NCBI RefSeq assembly: GCF_000423705.1
Contig: NZ_KE384083.1
Location: 748,462 to 812,461 of the forward strand
Origin: Stappia stellulata DSM 5886
Lineage (GTDB): Bacteria > Pseudomonadota > Alphaproteobacteria > Rhizobiales > Stappiaceae
Length of the DNA: 64,000 bases
Reading direction: 5' to 3'
The notes below the pieces were generated by a model. It did no database searches and had not been told where the DNA came from. It saw only the letters and a program-made list of their open reading frames with translations. This document shows positions 8,849 through 17,558 of this stretch, piece after piece. The position numbers and the translations under genes are program-made. The stretch's first letter is position 1. Every line of letters begins with the position of its first letter.

Positions 8849-8943
8849 AGACGGCGCCCGCGAACAGAGGCCCCAGCCCCGAAAGGACAACGCCGGCCTC
8901 AGACGGGCGCGACTCCGGCGCGCACGGACCCACCGCCACCGTA

Positions 8944-8983
8944 TTGATTGCATTTGAAATGAATGATTATCTTAAATTGCATT
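8944..8983 (+). promoter_or_regulatory. AT-rich promoter with a direct repeat, upstream of the peptidase-like gene
   Basis: TTGATT (8944-8949) and TTATCT (8967-8972) are spaced by 17 bp. The octamer ATTGCATT occurs twice in direct orientation, at 8947-8954 and 8976-8983, bracketing the -10 region and so well placed for a regulator. The stretch is much more AT-rich than its surroundings. Confidence 0.45.
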
Positions 8984-9007
8984 CACCTTTAATCTAAGGA
9001 ACACGCC

Positions 9008-9760
9008 ATGGCACCCTTGTCCAGTTACGAAAACGGCGCAGACTTTTTCGACCCTTCGACCGACGCACGCTTTACCGCTCAGGAACTGGTTTATTCCGGA
9101 CAACGCTTTTTGCTGGTGACGGAGTCGGGTGAGGACGATGGCGGCCAACACCTCTTCGAGATTGAGGAAAACGCGCTTGCACATGTCGCAAGCGATACCA
9201 TCATCGATCTCGAAACCTTGTTCTCGCCCACGGTTTCTTCATTTGCAAACCGATTCAACAGGAACCTGTCCTGTCAGGTTTCTTCTGAACAGGACCATGA
9301 GCTCGTTCATGATCTGGCAAAGTCCCTCGTCGGCAACTACTCCTCGAAATCGGGGCCGGACGGGGGAAATCTCGCCTGCGTCTGGGCTGTTCGGCGCATA
9401 ATCAAGAAGGCGTTGGGACGCGTGGTTCACAAGAGCGATCTGACCACCACGTTCGAGAACGAGCTTGACGGCTGTTTCCCGGAAGATCTCCCGGAAAGCG
9501 ACATTCTGCCCGGCGGGATCGTCATCTCGCCAACGACCTGGAAAAAGGTTGGGAGCAAGACAGTCAGGGTCGGAACAGGTCACGTCGGCATTCTTGGTGA
9601 AGGAAGCGGGACGTCTCGCGTGATCTACTCAAACTCATCGGCCAAGGCCAACTGGGCGCAGAACTTCACAGTCGGTTCGTGGTACGCGCGCTACCGCGAC
9701 AAGAAGGGGCTCAGTGTCCATTTTTACCCCGTTCCGTTCTACAGCCTCTTGAACAGTTGA
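9008..9760 (+). CDS. Putative cysteine peptidase/amidase (NlpC/P60- or CHAP-like)
   Basis: This 250-aa protein has a C-terminal half resembling papain-like peptidoglycan hydrolases: a candidate nucleophile Cys124 in GNLACVWAVRRI at a helix start, DILPGGIVISPT (the strand before the His), His192 in TGHVGILGEG, and IYSNSSAKANW followed by WYARYRDK. The Cys-His order and the SNSS motif suggest a cell-wall amidase or peptidase fold. The N-terminal 100 residues match nothing I know. There is no signal peptide, so a substrate outside the cell would need another export route. AAGGA precedes the ATG. Base composition is lower in GC than the neighbours, which suggests acquisition by transfer. No immunity or secretion gene lies beside it. 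Confidence 0.65.
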   Translation: MAPLSSYENGADFFDPSTDARFTAQELVYSGQRFLLVTESGEDDGGQHLFEIEENALAHVASDTIIDLETLFSPTVSSFANRFNRNLSCQVSSEQDHELVHDLAKSLVGNYSSKSGPDGGNLACVWAVRRIIKKALGRVVHKSDLTTTFENELDGCFPEDLPESDILPGGIVISPTTWKKVGSKTVRVGTGHVGILGEGSGTSRVIYSNSSAKANWAQNFTVGSWYARYRDKKGLSVHFYPVPFYSLLNS

Positions 9761-9778
9761 CCCCGACTGTGGAAGCTC

Positions 9779-9807
9779 GGCGATCCGGGCCAAATCCCCG
9801 GATCGCC
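9779..9807. terminator. Long perfect hairpin between convergent genes
   Basis: The arms GGCGATCCGGG (9779-9789) and CCCGGATCGCC (9797-9807) form an 11-bp perfect stem with a 7-nt loop. It lies between the 3' ends of the peptidase-like gene and the MarR gene. There is only a short T run, so it may act as a bidirectional terminator or as a barrier to 3' decay. Confidence 0.6.
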
Positions 9808-9818
9808 AAGCCGGGTTT

Positions 9819-10229
9819 CTAGCGAATCCCGCCAAGTCCTTTGTAAAGCTCATCGAGCTGTTCGACCGTGATCGTCGTCTGCGGCAGGCCCGCCACCACA
9901 CTGGCGACGACACCGGCGGCATCGCTCAACAGCGTCTCCCCCGCCGGCGCCAGTTTGGCGAGGCTCTGGCGCGCGTCGCGATCGCTTTTTTCCGTCGAGA
10001 CGAACCCGAGCTTTTCCAGCGGTTTCAAGGCGCGCGTTACCGCGGAAGGGGTGAGCCCCACCGAACGCGCAAGATCGACGCGGGTGGCACGTGCCTGCGG
10101 AAATGCCGAAAGGCTGCGCAACAGCCGATACTCGGCCAGACTGACGCCACGAATGGCGGACAGGGACCGATCGAACCGCTTTTCGATCAGGCTCGCGACA
10201 TCCATGAGAGAAAACGCAAGCGTCTCCAT
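9819..10229 (-). CDS. MarR-family transcriptional regulator
   Basis: This 136-aa winged-helix regulator has the MarR order: a dimerisation helix (LMDVASLIEKRF), helices leading to the recognition helix in VDLARSVGLTPSAVTRALKPLEKLG, then the wing VSTEKSDRDARQSLAKLAPAG. The ATG at 10229 has TAGGAG eight bases upstream. It is divergent from a MATE exporter, and a perfect 20-bp palindrome lies 47 bp upstream of its start. This is the usual arrangement for a repressor controlling itself and an efflux pump (inference). Confidence 0.88.
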   Translation of the reverse strand: METLAFSLMDVASLIEKRFDRSLSAIRGVSLAEYRLLRSLSAFPQARATRVDLARSVGLTPSAVTRALKPLEKLGFVSTEKSDRDARQSLAKLAPAGETLLSDAAGVVASVVAGLPQTTITVEQLDELYKGLGGIR

Positions 10230-10275
10230 GATATTCACTCCTATGCGTGATCCATAACGGACCGTTACATGATAT

Positions 10276-10295
10276 ATACGTGAGTACTCACGTAT
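10276..10295. promoter_or_regulatory. Candidate MarR operator, perfect 20-bp palindrome
   Basis: ATACGTGAGTACTCACGTAT reads the same on both strands. It lies between the divergent marR-like gene and the MATE exporter gene, and the size and symmetry suit a MarR dimer. Confidence 0.65.
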
Positions 10296-10623
10296 TATCA
10301 AGAGTGTTGCCGGACGATGATCGCCCGCGTCCCAAACGAACCGCCGCTGGTTGCCGTGAGCCGACGACGCCCCTTTCGCACGGCCGGTCCGGTCTCTTCA
10401 TCCGCATCTGCCCGAGCGCGCAGGTTTTCAATTCCAGGGCTCCCCGTCGCTGCGGATGGCGCGCGAAGCAAACGGCGCATCCGGGCTGATCGCCGCGCAT
10501 GCCCCGCGACAGTTGCCGATTGATCGCCTGCGTGCGACGTGTAGCTTTCCATGATCGTCGGGGCTTCGGTTGCGATTCTTCGCGCCGCGCCCCGTCCGCT
10601 CCGATTGCCGACGGACCCAGCCC
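10296..10623. other. Intergenic leader region, no gene recognised
   Basis: This is about 330 bp between the palindrome and the MATE start. Frames on both strands are open but have no recognisable protein pattern. If the exporter transcript starts near the palindrome it would have a long 5' leader; I see no riboswitch fold by eye. Confidence 0.4.
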
Positions 10624-11979
10624 GTGCATCCCGCCCGTTCCGCGCAACAGCGCACCGTTCGCCCCTTCGACGTGACCAACCGCACGGTGCTCGCCATCGC
10701 GGTGCCGATGACACTCGCCTATCTGTCGACGCCGCTGCTCGGACTGGTCGATACCACCGTCATCGGGCAGCTGGGCGACGCAGCACTCCTCGGCGGCATC
10801 GCGCTCGGCGGCATCCTGTTCGACCTGGTCTTCGCCAGCTTCAATTTCCTGCGCTCCGGCACCACCGGACTTACGGCACAAGCGGTCGGCGCGGGAGACG
10901 GCAAGGAAGAACGCGCCGTGCTGTTTCGCGCCGGCCTGCTTGCCCTGGCGCTCGGGTGCGCGGTCGTGGCGTTGCAGGTGCCGATCCTTTCCGCCGGCCT
11001 GTGGCTGATGGGCGGCAGCGAGGCGGTGAAAGCGGCAACCGCCAGCTATTTCACCGTGCGCACGCTCTCCGCCCCCGTCGCGCTGTTGAACTACGCCTAT
11101 CTCGGCTGGTTCATCGGGCGCGGTCAGTCGATGACGGCGCTTGGGCTTCAGACCGGACTGAACGGGCTCAACATCGCGCTGTCGGTGTGGTTCGTGCTCT
11201 ATCTGGACTGGGGGGTGGCGGGCGTTGCCGGCGCCACGGTCCTGAGCGAGCTGGCGACCGCTTGCGTCGGATCGCTTCTTGCCGTTCGCGCGCTACGCGG
11301 ACGCAGTTGGCCGTCGCGGGCGCGCATCTTCAACATGAAGCGTTTCAAACGCATGGTCGCGCTCAACCGCGATATCCTGATCCGCTCCTTCGCGCTGATC
11401 TTCGCCTTCGCCTTCTTCACCTCGCGCTCCGCCCTGCAGGGCGACACGATCCTCGCCGCCAATGCGATCCTGCAAAAATTCTTCCTGATTTCCGGCTATT
11501 TCCTGGACGGGCTGGCAACCGCCGCCGAACAGCTCGCCGGCAAGGCGGTGGGCGCTCGCTACCGTCCGGCCTTCGACAAGGCGGTGCGGCTGAGCATCCT
11601 GTGGGGGTTCGTTCTGGCGCTCCTCGCCGCGCTGATTTTTCTCGCCGGCGGCCAGGCCTTGATCGACTTCATGACGACCGCGCAGGACGTGCGCGACGTG
11701 GCCGCAATCTATCTGCCCTGGGCGGCCGCGACGCCGCTTCTGGGCGTGCTGGCGTTCCAGATGGACGGGGTCTTCATCGGCGCCACCTGGTCGCGCGACA
11801 TGCGCAACATGATGCTTGCATCGCTGGCGCTGTTTCTCGCCGCCTATTGGGCGCTGTTCCCGCTCTTGGGAAACCACGGCCTGTGGCTGGCGTTCTCGCT
11901 GTTTCTCGCCGCGCGCGGACTGACGCTCCTGGCAATCTCGAAAACGCGCGCGGCGGAAACCTTTCCCAAGGCGGGCTGA
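10624..11979 (+). CDS. MATE-family multidrug exporter (DinF-like)
   Basis: This inner-membrane protein of about 451 aa has roughly twelve hydrophobic segments. MATE pumps expel drugs or metabolites in exchange for Na+ or H+. DinF-branch features include the first-helix region TLAYLSTPLLGLVDTTVIG, RSGTTGLTAQAVGAGD, and GQLGDAALLGGIALGG. GTG 10624 is used because the family N-terminus begins around FDVTNRTVLAIAVP. An upstream TTG at 10570 is an alternative, and neither has a convincing ribosome-binding site. It is probably controlled by the divergent MarR protein. It ends 9 bp from the 3' end of choV. Confidence 0.88.
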   Translation: MHPARSAQQRTVRPFDVTNRTVLAIAVPMTLAYLSTPLLGLVDTTVIGQLGDAALLGGIALGGILFDLVFASFNFLRSGTTGLTAQAVGAGDGKEERAVLFRAGLLALALGCAVVALQVPILSAGLWLMGGSEAVKAATASYFTVRTLSAPVALLNYAYLGWFIGRGQSMTALGLQTGLNGLNIALSVWFVLYLDWGVAGVAGATVLSELATACVGSLLAVRALRGRSWPSRARIFNMKRFKRMVALNRDILIRSFALIFAFAFFTSRSALQGDTILAANAILQKFFLISGYFLDGLATAAEQLAGKAVGARYRPAFDKAVRLSILWGFVLALLAALIFLAGGQALIDFMTTAQDVRDVAAIYLPWAAATPLLGVLAFQMDGVFIGATWSRDMRNMMLASLALFLAAYWALFPLLGNHGLWLAFSLFLAARGLTLLAISKTRAAETFPKAG

Positions 11980-11988
11980 CGAGATCCG

Positions 11989-13017
11989 TCAGCGCAGGCA
12001 ATCGAGGATTTCCGCCTCGTCGATCAGGCCAATGGCCGCGCCCGCCTCTTCCACCACCAGCGTGCCGGCGCCTTCGCGCTTCATCGCGATGACATCGCGC
12101 ACCGGCGTTTTCGGCGCGCAGCGCATTGCATCCGCCGCCGGGGTCGTCCCGTTCAACGGGCGCATGATGTCGCGGGCGCGCAGCACGCCGAGCGGGTTCA
12201 TGTGGGCGACGAATTCGGCGACATAGTCGGTCGCGGGCTTGCGCACGATCTCCTGCGGGGTGCCGAGCTGGATCACCCGTCCGCCTTCCATGATGGCGAT
12301 GCGCGTTCCGATCTTGGCGGCCTCGTCCAGATCGTGGCTGACGAAGATGATGGTCTTGCCGAGCTTTTCCTGAAGCGCCAGAAGCTCGTCCTGCAGGTGG
12401 TCGCGGATCAGCGGATCGAGCGCGGAAAACGGCTCGTCCATCAGCAAGATCGGCGCGTCGGTTGCAAAGGCGCGCGCCAGGCCGACGCGTTGCTGCATGC
12501 CGCCGGAGAGCTCATGGACGTATTTGTCGCCCCATTGCTCCAGCCCGACGAGTTCGAGCTGTGCGTCGACCTTTTCCGTGCGGGCCTTCGCGCCCATGCC
12601 GGACAGCTCCAGCCCGAAGCCGACGTTGTCGCGCACGCTGCGCCAGGGCAGCAGGGCGAACTGCTGGAACACCATGGCGATGCGGCTGCGTCTGAGTGCC
12701 CTGAGTTCCTGCGGCGAACAGGCGGAGGGATTGACGGCATGATCGCCGTTCTGAACCCAGACCTCGCCACGCGTCACCGGGTTCAGCCCGTTGACCGCAC
12801 GCAGCAGCGTCGACTTGCCCGATCCCGAAAGCCCCATCAGCACGATGAGCTCGCCCTCGTGAATGTCGAAGCTCGCGCCGGCGACACCGAGGATCTGGCC
12901 GGTCTGTTCCTGGATGTCCACCCGCGACACACCCCGGTCCACCAGCGGAAGGGCCGTTTCGGGGTCGTCGCCGAAGACGATGTCGACGTCCTTGAAGGTG
13001 ACAACGGTCGCGCTCAT
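11989..13017 (-). CDS. choV: Choline ABC transporter ATP-binding protein
   Basis: This 342-aa ATPase of the proline/betaine/choline importer family powers uptake through the membrane partner ChoW. Visible motifs are Walker A GLSGSGKST, Q-loop FQQFALLPW, signature LSGGMQQR, Walker B ILLMDEP and switch FVSHD. A short C-terminal segment (RDVIAMKREGAGTLVVEEAG) is a CBS-like regulatory unit typical of this subfamily. Its start overlaps the choW stop by 4 bp (ATGA), indicating translational coupling in choX-choW-choV. Substrate assignment rests on the adjacent choX and betIAB genes. Confidence 0.95.
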   Translation of the reverse strand: MSATVVTFKDVDIVFGDDPETALPLVDRGVSRVDIQEQTGQILGVAGASFDIHEGELIVLMGLSGSGKSTLLRAVNGLNPVTRGEVWVQNGDHAVNPSACSPQELRALRRSRIAMVFQQFALLPWRSVRDNVGFGLELSGMGAKARTEKVDAQLELVGLEQWGDKYVHELSGGMQQRVGLARAFATDAPILLMDEPFSALDPLIRDHLQDELLALQEKLGKTIIFVSHDLDEAAKIGTRIAIMEGGRVIQLGTPQEIVRKPATDYVAEFVAHMNPLGVLRARDIMRPLNGTTPAADAMRCAPKTPVRDVIAMKREGAGTLVVEEAGAAIGLIDEAEILDCLR

Positions 13018-13859
13018 TGGCCATGCCCCTTTTCATCCCGGCGGAAAAAGCGATCCAGAACGATCGCCACCAGCACGATGGCGATGCCGACCTCGAAGCC
13101 CTTGGCGATGTTGACCGTGTTGAGCGCGCGCAGCGTCGGCACGCCGAGCCCGTCCGCACCGACGAGCGCCGCGATCACCACCATGGAGAGCGACAGCATG
13201 ATCGTCTGCGTCAGTCCGGCCATGATCTGCGGCAGCGCGTAGGGCAGTTCCACCTTCCACAAAAGCTGCGATTTCGTCGCGCCAAAGGCTTCACCCGCCT
13301 CGATCAGCGGGGTCGGCGTCGAGGAAACGCCAAGCTGCGTCAGGCGAATGGGTGCGGGGATCGCAAAGATCACGGTCGCGATCAGACCCGGCACCATGCC
13401 AAGCCCGAAGAGGATCAAGGCCGGGATCAGATAGACGAAGGTCGGGATCGTCTGCATCAGGTCCAGAACCGGGCGCATCGCGGCAAAAAGCCCCGGCCGA
13501 TGCGCGGCGGCGACCCCCAGCGGCACGCCGATGATCATGCACACGCTCGTTGCGGCGATGACCAGCGACAGGGTTTCCGTCGTTTCTTCCCAATAGCCCT
13601 GATTGATGATGAAGAGCAGGCTCACCGCGACGAACACGGCGAAGGAGAGTTTGCGGCGCACCGCATAGGCAAGAACTGCGGCAAATCCGACGACGACCAG
13701 CGGATGCGGCGTCTGAAGGAGCCAGAGAATCGCGTCGATCAGCGCCTCGAGCACCGTCGAGATCCCGTCGAAGACCCAATAGGCATTGTCGGTCAGCCAG
13801 TCGACCAGCGTCTGCGCCCATTTCCCGATGGGCAGTTTGTGTTCTGTCAGCCACTCCAC
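13014..13859 (-). CDS. choW: Choline ABC transporter permease
   Basis: This inner-membrane permease of about 281 aa has roughly six or seven hydrophobic segments and the binding-protein-dependent transport signature (EAGEAFGATKSQLLWKVELP). It forms the channel for choline imported from ChoX. GTG 13859 gives the family N-terminus VEWLTEHKLPIGKW; the frame is open 72 bases further upstream to 13931, but the extra residues look unrelated to the family. It lies about 170 bp downstream of choX and overlaps choV. Confidence 0.92.
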   Translation of the reverse strand: MEWLTEHKLPIGKWAQTLVDWLTDNAYWVFDGISTVLEALIDAILWLLQTPHPLVVVGFAAVLAYAVRRKLSFAVFVAVSLLFIINQGYWEETTETLSLVIAATSVCMIIGVPLGVAAAHRPGLFAAMRPVLDLMQTIPTFVYLIPALILFGLGMVPGLIATVIFAIPAPIRLTQLGVSSTPTPLIEAGEAFGATKSQLLWKVELPYALPQIMAGLTQTIMLSLSMVVIAALVGADGLGVPTLRALNTVNIAKGFEVGIAIVLVAIVLDRFFRRDEKGHGQ

Positions 13860-14025
13860 AACGCGTCTAGCCCCCGCTTTTTCATGTTTGCCGATTTCGC
13901 TCTCGCGGTGGGATGCCGCCCCAAGCGGCATGCCGTCGCGAACGCACGAATTGCCCGGCCGGAAACCGGGACGCAGCCGTCAAACGACCCGCGCCCCGGT
14001 TCGGTTCAGCTTCGTTGGGCGCGGA

Positions 14026-14973
14026 TCAAAGACCCAGCGCCTCCTTTGCGGCCGGCATCGCGTCGCCGCCGTCGAAGGTCGTCACGCCGTCGAGCCAGGT
14101 GTCGAGCACGGACGGGTTTTCCTTCAGCCAGGCAGCGGCCGCCTTCTCCGGATCGGTGCCGTCATTGAGGATGGCGCCCATGATCTCGTTTTCCATCTCC
14201 AGCGAGAACACGAGATTGTCGAGCAACTTGCCGACGTTGGGGCACTCGTCGCGGTAACCGGCGCGCACGTTGGTCAAGACCGTCGCGCCGCCGTAGTTCG
14301 GGCCGAACACATCGTCGCCGCCAGAGAGATATTCCATCTCGATGTTGGCGTTCATCGGATGCGGCTCCCAGCCGAGGAAGACGACGTCTTCGTCGCGCTT
14401 GGTCGCGCGGGCGACCTGCGAGAGCATGCCGGCTTCCGAGCTTTCCACGATCTCGAAGCCCTTAAGGCCGAACTGGCCGCCCTCGATCATGTCGATGATC
14501 AGACGGTTGCCGTCGTTTCCAGCCTCGATGCCGTAGATCTTGCCGTCGAGCTCATCCTGGAACTTGGCGATGTCGGCGAAGGACTTCAGGCCCTTGTCGT
14601 AGGTGTATTTCGGCACCGCGAGCGTGTATTTCGCACCCTCGAGATTGGCCCGAACGGTCTCGACGGAGCCATCCTCGCGATAGGCCTTGATGTCGGCTTC
14701 CATCGTCGGCATCCAGTTGCCGAGGAAGACGTCGATGTCCTTGTTCTTGAGCGATGCGTAGGTCACCGGCACGGAGAGGATCTTGACCTCGCTCTCATAA
14801 CCGATCGCATCGAGCACCACGGATGTCGCCGCTGTCGTCGCGGTGATGTCGGTCCAGCCGACATCGGAGAAGCGCACTGCCTTGCAGGCGTCGGCTTCGG
14901 CGGCGATGGCGCCGCCGGCGGTCAGCCCGAGGGCGAGCGTGGCCGCGCCAAGGCGCAGGGTGAGCGTGTTCAT
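14026..14973 (-). CDS. choX: Choline ABC transporter substrate-binding protein
   Basis: This 315-aa periplasmic protein has a signal peptide ending GGAIAAEADAC. The mature part has the choline/betaine-binding order: VRFSDVGWTDITATT, VFLGNWMPTMEADI, GIEAGNDGNRLIIDMIEG, VVFLGWEPHPMN. The aromatic residues in these motifs form the cation-pi cage for the trimethylammonium group in known ChoX proteins. GGAGGA eight bases before ATG 14973 supports the start. It is the first gene of choXWV, divergent from betI, with a BetI-type operator between. Confidence 0.95.
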   Translation of the reverse strand: MNTLTLRLGAATLALGLTAGGAIAAEADACKAVRFSDVGWTDITATTAATSVVLDAIGYESEVKILSVPVTYASLKNKDIDVFLGNWMPTMEADIKAYREDGSVETVRANLEGAKYTLAVPKYTYDKGLKSFADIAKFQDELDGKIYGIEAGNDGNRLIIDMIEGGQFGLKGFEIVESSEAGMLSQVARATKRDEDVVFLGWEPHPMNANIEMEYLSGGDDVFGPNYGGATVLTNVRAGYRDECPNVGKLLDNLVFSLEMENEIMGAILNDGTDPEKAAAAWLKENPSVLDTWLDGVTTFDGGDAMPAAKEALGL

Positions 14974-15205
14974 CTGGTTCTGTCCTCCGTGTTGTTGCCC
15001 GGCAGGAAAACGCCAGGCCCCATGATGATGTGTCAGCGGCGCGGAACCGGCGAGACCGGCGGCACGGGCAATCGTGCGCCGGACCGGCCTTCCGACCAGA
15101 CCCACAGTTCGGCAAGAGCCGGCTCCGCAGCGGTCCGCTCGCGTGAGCGCATGAAAGCACTTTTGGTGTCTCGGCGCAAATGCTGGCACGTTTCTCGTTT
15201 TTTTG

Positions 15206-15225
15206 TTGATTGAACGACCAATCAA
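15206..15225. promoter_or_regulatory. BetI-type operator
   Basis: TTGATTG (15206-15212) and CAATCAA (15219-15225) are perfect inverted repeats around a 6-bp centre (AACGAC). This closely resembles the E. coli bet operator core. It lies 56 bp upstream of betI and in the shared region with divergent choX, so choline relief of BetI repression could act on both units. The choX side is inferred only. Confidence 0.75.
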
Positions 15226-15280
15226 AATTACTCCTTGCAGGCTATGGGCAAAACGCGCCCGACAGGAGACGGACCCGGTC

Positions 15281-15859
15281 ATGCCGCGTATCGGAATGGA
15301 AGTGCATCGACGCAAGGCGCTGATCGACGCCACGGTGGAAACGATCCACGCGCGCGGATTCGGCGATGCCACCATCGCGGAAATCGCCCGCCGCGCCGGG
15401 GTCTCGGGCGGACTTGCGCATCATTACTTCGGGTCCAAGGCCGGACTGCTGAACGCCACAATGCGCTCGCTTCTGCTCGATCTGTCGAGGGAAACCCAGG
15501 CGCGCATGGCAACGGCCCGGGATCCGCGGGAGCGCCTGTCGGCGATGATCGGCGCGAGCTTTGCCCCGACACAGTTTCAGCCGGCGCTGATCTCGGCCTG
15601 GCTCGCCTTCTATCTGCAGGCGCGCACCGACACCGAGACCCGCCGCCTGCTGCGCATCTATCACCGGCGCCTGGTCTCGAACCTGGCCCATGCCTTTGCC
15701 GCGCTTTTGCCCGGCGACCGCGCCCGCAATGCGGCGGAGGGAACCGCCGCGCTCATCGACGGATTGTGGCTGCAACGGGTCTTTGCAGACGGACCGCCGC
15801 AGCCGCGCTCGGCCATTCGCCGCGTCGAAGACTATGTGGAACGCCAACTCACGGACTGA
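15281..15859 (+). CDS. betI: TetR-family choline-responsive repressor
   Basis: This 192-aa protein has the TetR N-terminal helix-turn-helix (ATIAEIARRAGVSGGLAHHYFGSK), which is almost exactly the BetI form, and a helical ligand domain matching BetI length. BetI represses the glycine betaine pathway and is released by choline. AGGAG lies about 14 bases before ATG 15281, rather far. The gene is followed after 3 bp by betA. Confidence 0.95.
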   Translation: MPRIGMEVHRRKALIDATVETIHARGFGDATIAEIARRAGVSGGLAHHYFGSKAGLLNATMRSLLLDLSRETQARMATARDPRERLSAMIGASFAPTQFQPALISAWLAFYLQARTDTETRRLLRIYHRRLVSNLAHAFAALLPGDRARNAAEGTAALIDGLWLQRVFADGPPQPRSAIRRVEDYVERQLTD

Positions 15860-15862
15860 CCA

Positions 15863-17518
15863 ATGCTTGAGGCAACGCATATCGTGATCGGTGCCGGCTC
15901 CGCCGGCGCCGCCCTCGCCTATCGGCTCTCGGAAGACCCGGATACGCGCGTCCTGATTCTGGAAGCCGGCGGCAGCGACGTCGGCCCGTTCATCCAGATG
16001 CCGGCCGCGCTGAGCTATCCGATGAACATGGCCCGCTACGACTGGGGCTATTCCAGCGATCCGGAACCGCATCTCGGCGGGCGCCGCCTGGTCACGCCGC
16101 GCGGCAAGGTCGTCGGCGGCTCCTCCTCGATCAACGGCATGGTCTATGTGCGCGGCCATGCGCGCGACTTCGACACCTGGGCGGGAATGGGCGCGCAAGG
16201 CTGGTCCTATGCCGACGTCGCGCCCTATTTCGAGCGCATGGAGACGTCGCATGGCGGTGAAAGCGGCGTGCGCGGCACCTCCGGGCCGATGCATGTCACG
16301 CGCGGCACCAAGTGGAGTCCGCTCTATGACGCCTTCATCGAGGCCGGCCACCAGGCGGGCTACGAAACGACACCCGACTACAACGGGCTGAAGCAGGAAG
16401 GCTTCGCCGACATGGAGATGACCGTGTGGCGCGGCCGCCGCTGGTCGACGGCCAACGCCTATCTGAAACCGGCGCTGAAGCGGCCCAACCTGCGCCTTCT
16501 CACCGGCGTCAACGCCCGGCGCATCCTGATGGAAAACGGTCGCGCGACCGGCGTGGAGTTCACCCGCGGCAACGGGATCGAGGTCGCGCATGCCTCTGCG
16601 GAGGTGATCGTCGCGGCGTCGGCGATCAATTCGCCGCGCCTGCTCATGCTGTCGGGGATCGGCGACAGCGAGGCACTGCAGCAGCTGGGAATCGAAACGG
16701 TCGCGCATCGTCCGGGCGTGGGGCAAAACCTGCAGGACCATCTGGAACTCTACATCCAGCAGACCTGCACCCAGCCGATCACGCTCTACAAGCACTGGAA
16801 CCTCATCTCCAAGGCGATGATCGGCGCGCAATGGCTCTTCACCGGCACGGGGCTTGGCGCCTCGAACCACTTCGAGGCCTGCGCTTTCGTCCGGTCGCGC
16901 GCCGGGATCGAGTACCCGGATATCCAGTATCATTTCCTGCCCTTTGCCGTGCGCTACGACGGGAAGGCGGCCGCCGAAGGCCATGGCTTCCAGGCGCATG
17001 TCGGGCCAATGCGCTCCAAGTCGCGCGGTCGCGTGGCGCTAACGTCCGCCGATCCGGACGCCGATCCCTCGATCCTGTTCAACTACATGTCGCATCCCGA
17101 CGACTGGGAAGAGTTTCGCACCGCCATTCGCCTGACCCGCGAACTCTTCGCACAGCCGGCCTTCGCGCCCTTCCGCGGCCACGAAATCCAGCCCGGCGAA
17201 AGCGCACAGAGCGACGCGGACCTCGACGATTTCATCCGCGAGCACGCCGAAAGCGCCTATCACCCCTGCGGCACCTGCCGGATGGGCAATGCCGACGACC
17301 CGCAAGCCGTTGTCGACCCGCAGGGGAAGGTGATCGGCGTGGAGGGCTTGCGCGTTGCCGACAGCTCGATTTTTCCGCAGATTACCAACGGCAATCTCAA
17401 CGGACCGTCGATCATGGTGGGCGAGAAGATCGCCGACCATATCCTCGGCCGCACGCCGCTGCCGGCCAGCAACCGGCAGCCGTGGATCCATCCCGATTGG
17501 CAAACGTCGCAGCGCTGA
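15863..17518 (+). CDS. betA: Choline dehydrogenase
   Basis: This 551-aa FAD enzyme of the GMC oxidoreductase family oxidises choline to betaine aldehyde, and partly onward, passing electrons to the membrane chain. The FAD motif [16 protein letters not shown] is at the N-terminus. GMC signatures are [19 protein letters not shown] and [16 protein letters not shown]. The active-site His467 lies in [10 protein letters not shown] and an Asn near 513 in [10 protein letters not shown]. It starts 3 bp after the betI stop, so the genes are co-transcribed. Confidence 0.97.
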   Translation: MLEATHIVIGAGSAGAALAYRLSEDPDTRVLILEAGGSDVGPFIQMPAALSYPMNMARYDWGYSSDPEPHLGGRRLVTPRGKVVGGSSSINGMVYVRGHARDFDTWAGMGAQGWSYADVAPYFERMETSHGGESGVRGTSGPMHVTRGTKWSPLYDAFIEAGHQAGYETTPDYNGLKQEGFADMEMTVWRGRRWSTANAYLKPALKRPNLRLLTGVNARRILMENGRATGVEFTRGNGIEVAHASAEVIVAASAINSPRLLMLSGIGDSEALQQLGIETVAHRPGVGQNLQDHLELYIQQTCTQPITLYKHWNLISKAMIGAQWLFTGTGLGASNHFEACAFVRSRAGIEYPDIQYHFLPFAVRYDGKAAAEGHGFQAHVGPMRSKSRGRVALTSADPDADPSILFNYMSHPDDWEEFRTAIRLTRELFAQPAFAPFRGHEIQPGESAQSDADLDDFIREHAESAYHPCGTCRMGNADDPQAVVDPQGKVIGVEGLRVADSSIFPQITNGNLNGPSIMVGEKIADHILGRTPLPASNRQPWIHPDWQTSQR

Positions 17519-17558
17519 CGCGCGACACCTGCCCCGCGACCCCTGAAAGGAGACGCCC

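Noticed and set aside
8955-8973. Fur-box-like sequence before the peptidase-like gene
   Set aside because: Only a partial match by eye to the 19-bp consensus; AT-rich promoters give such matches often.
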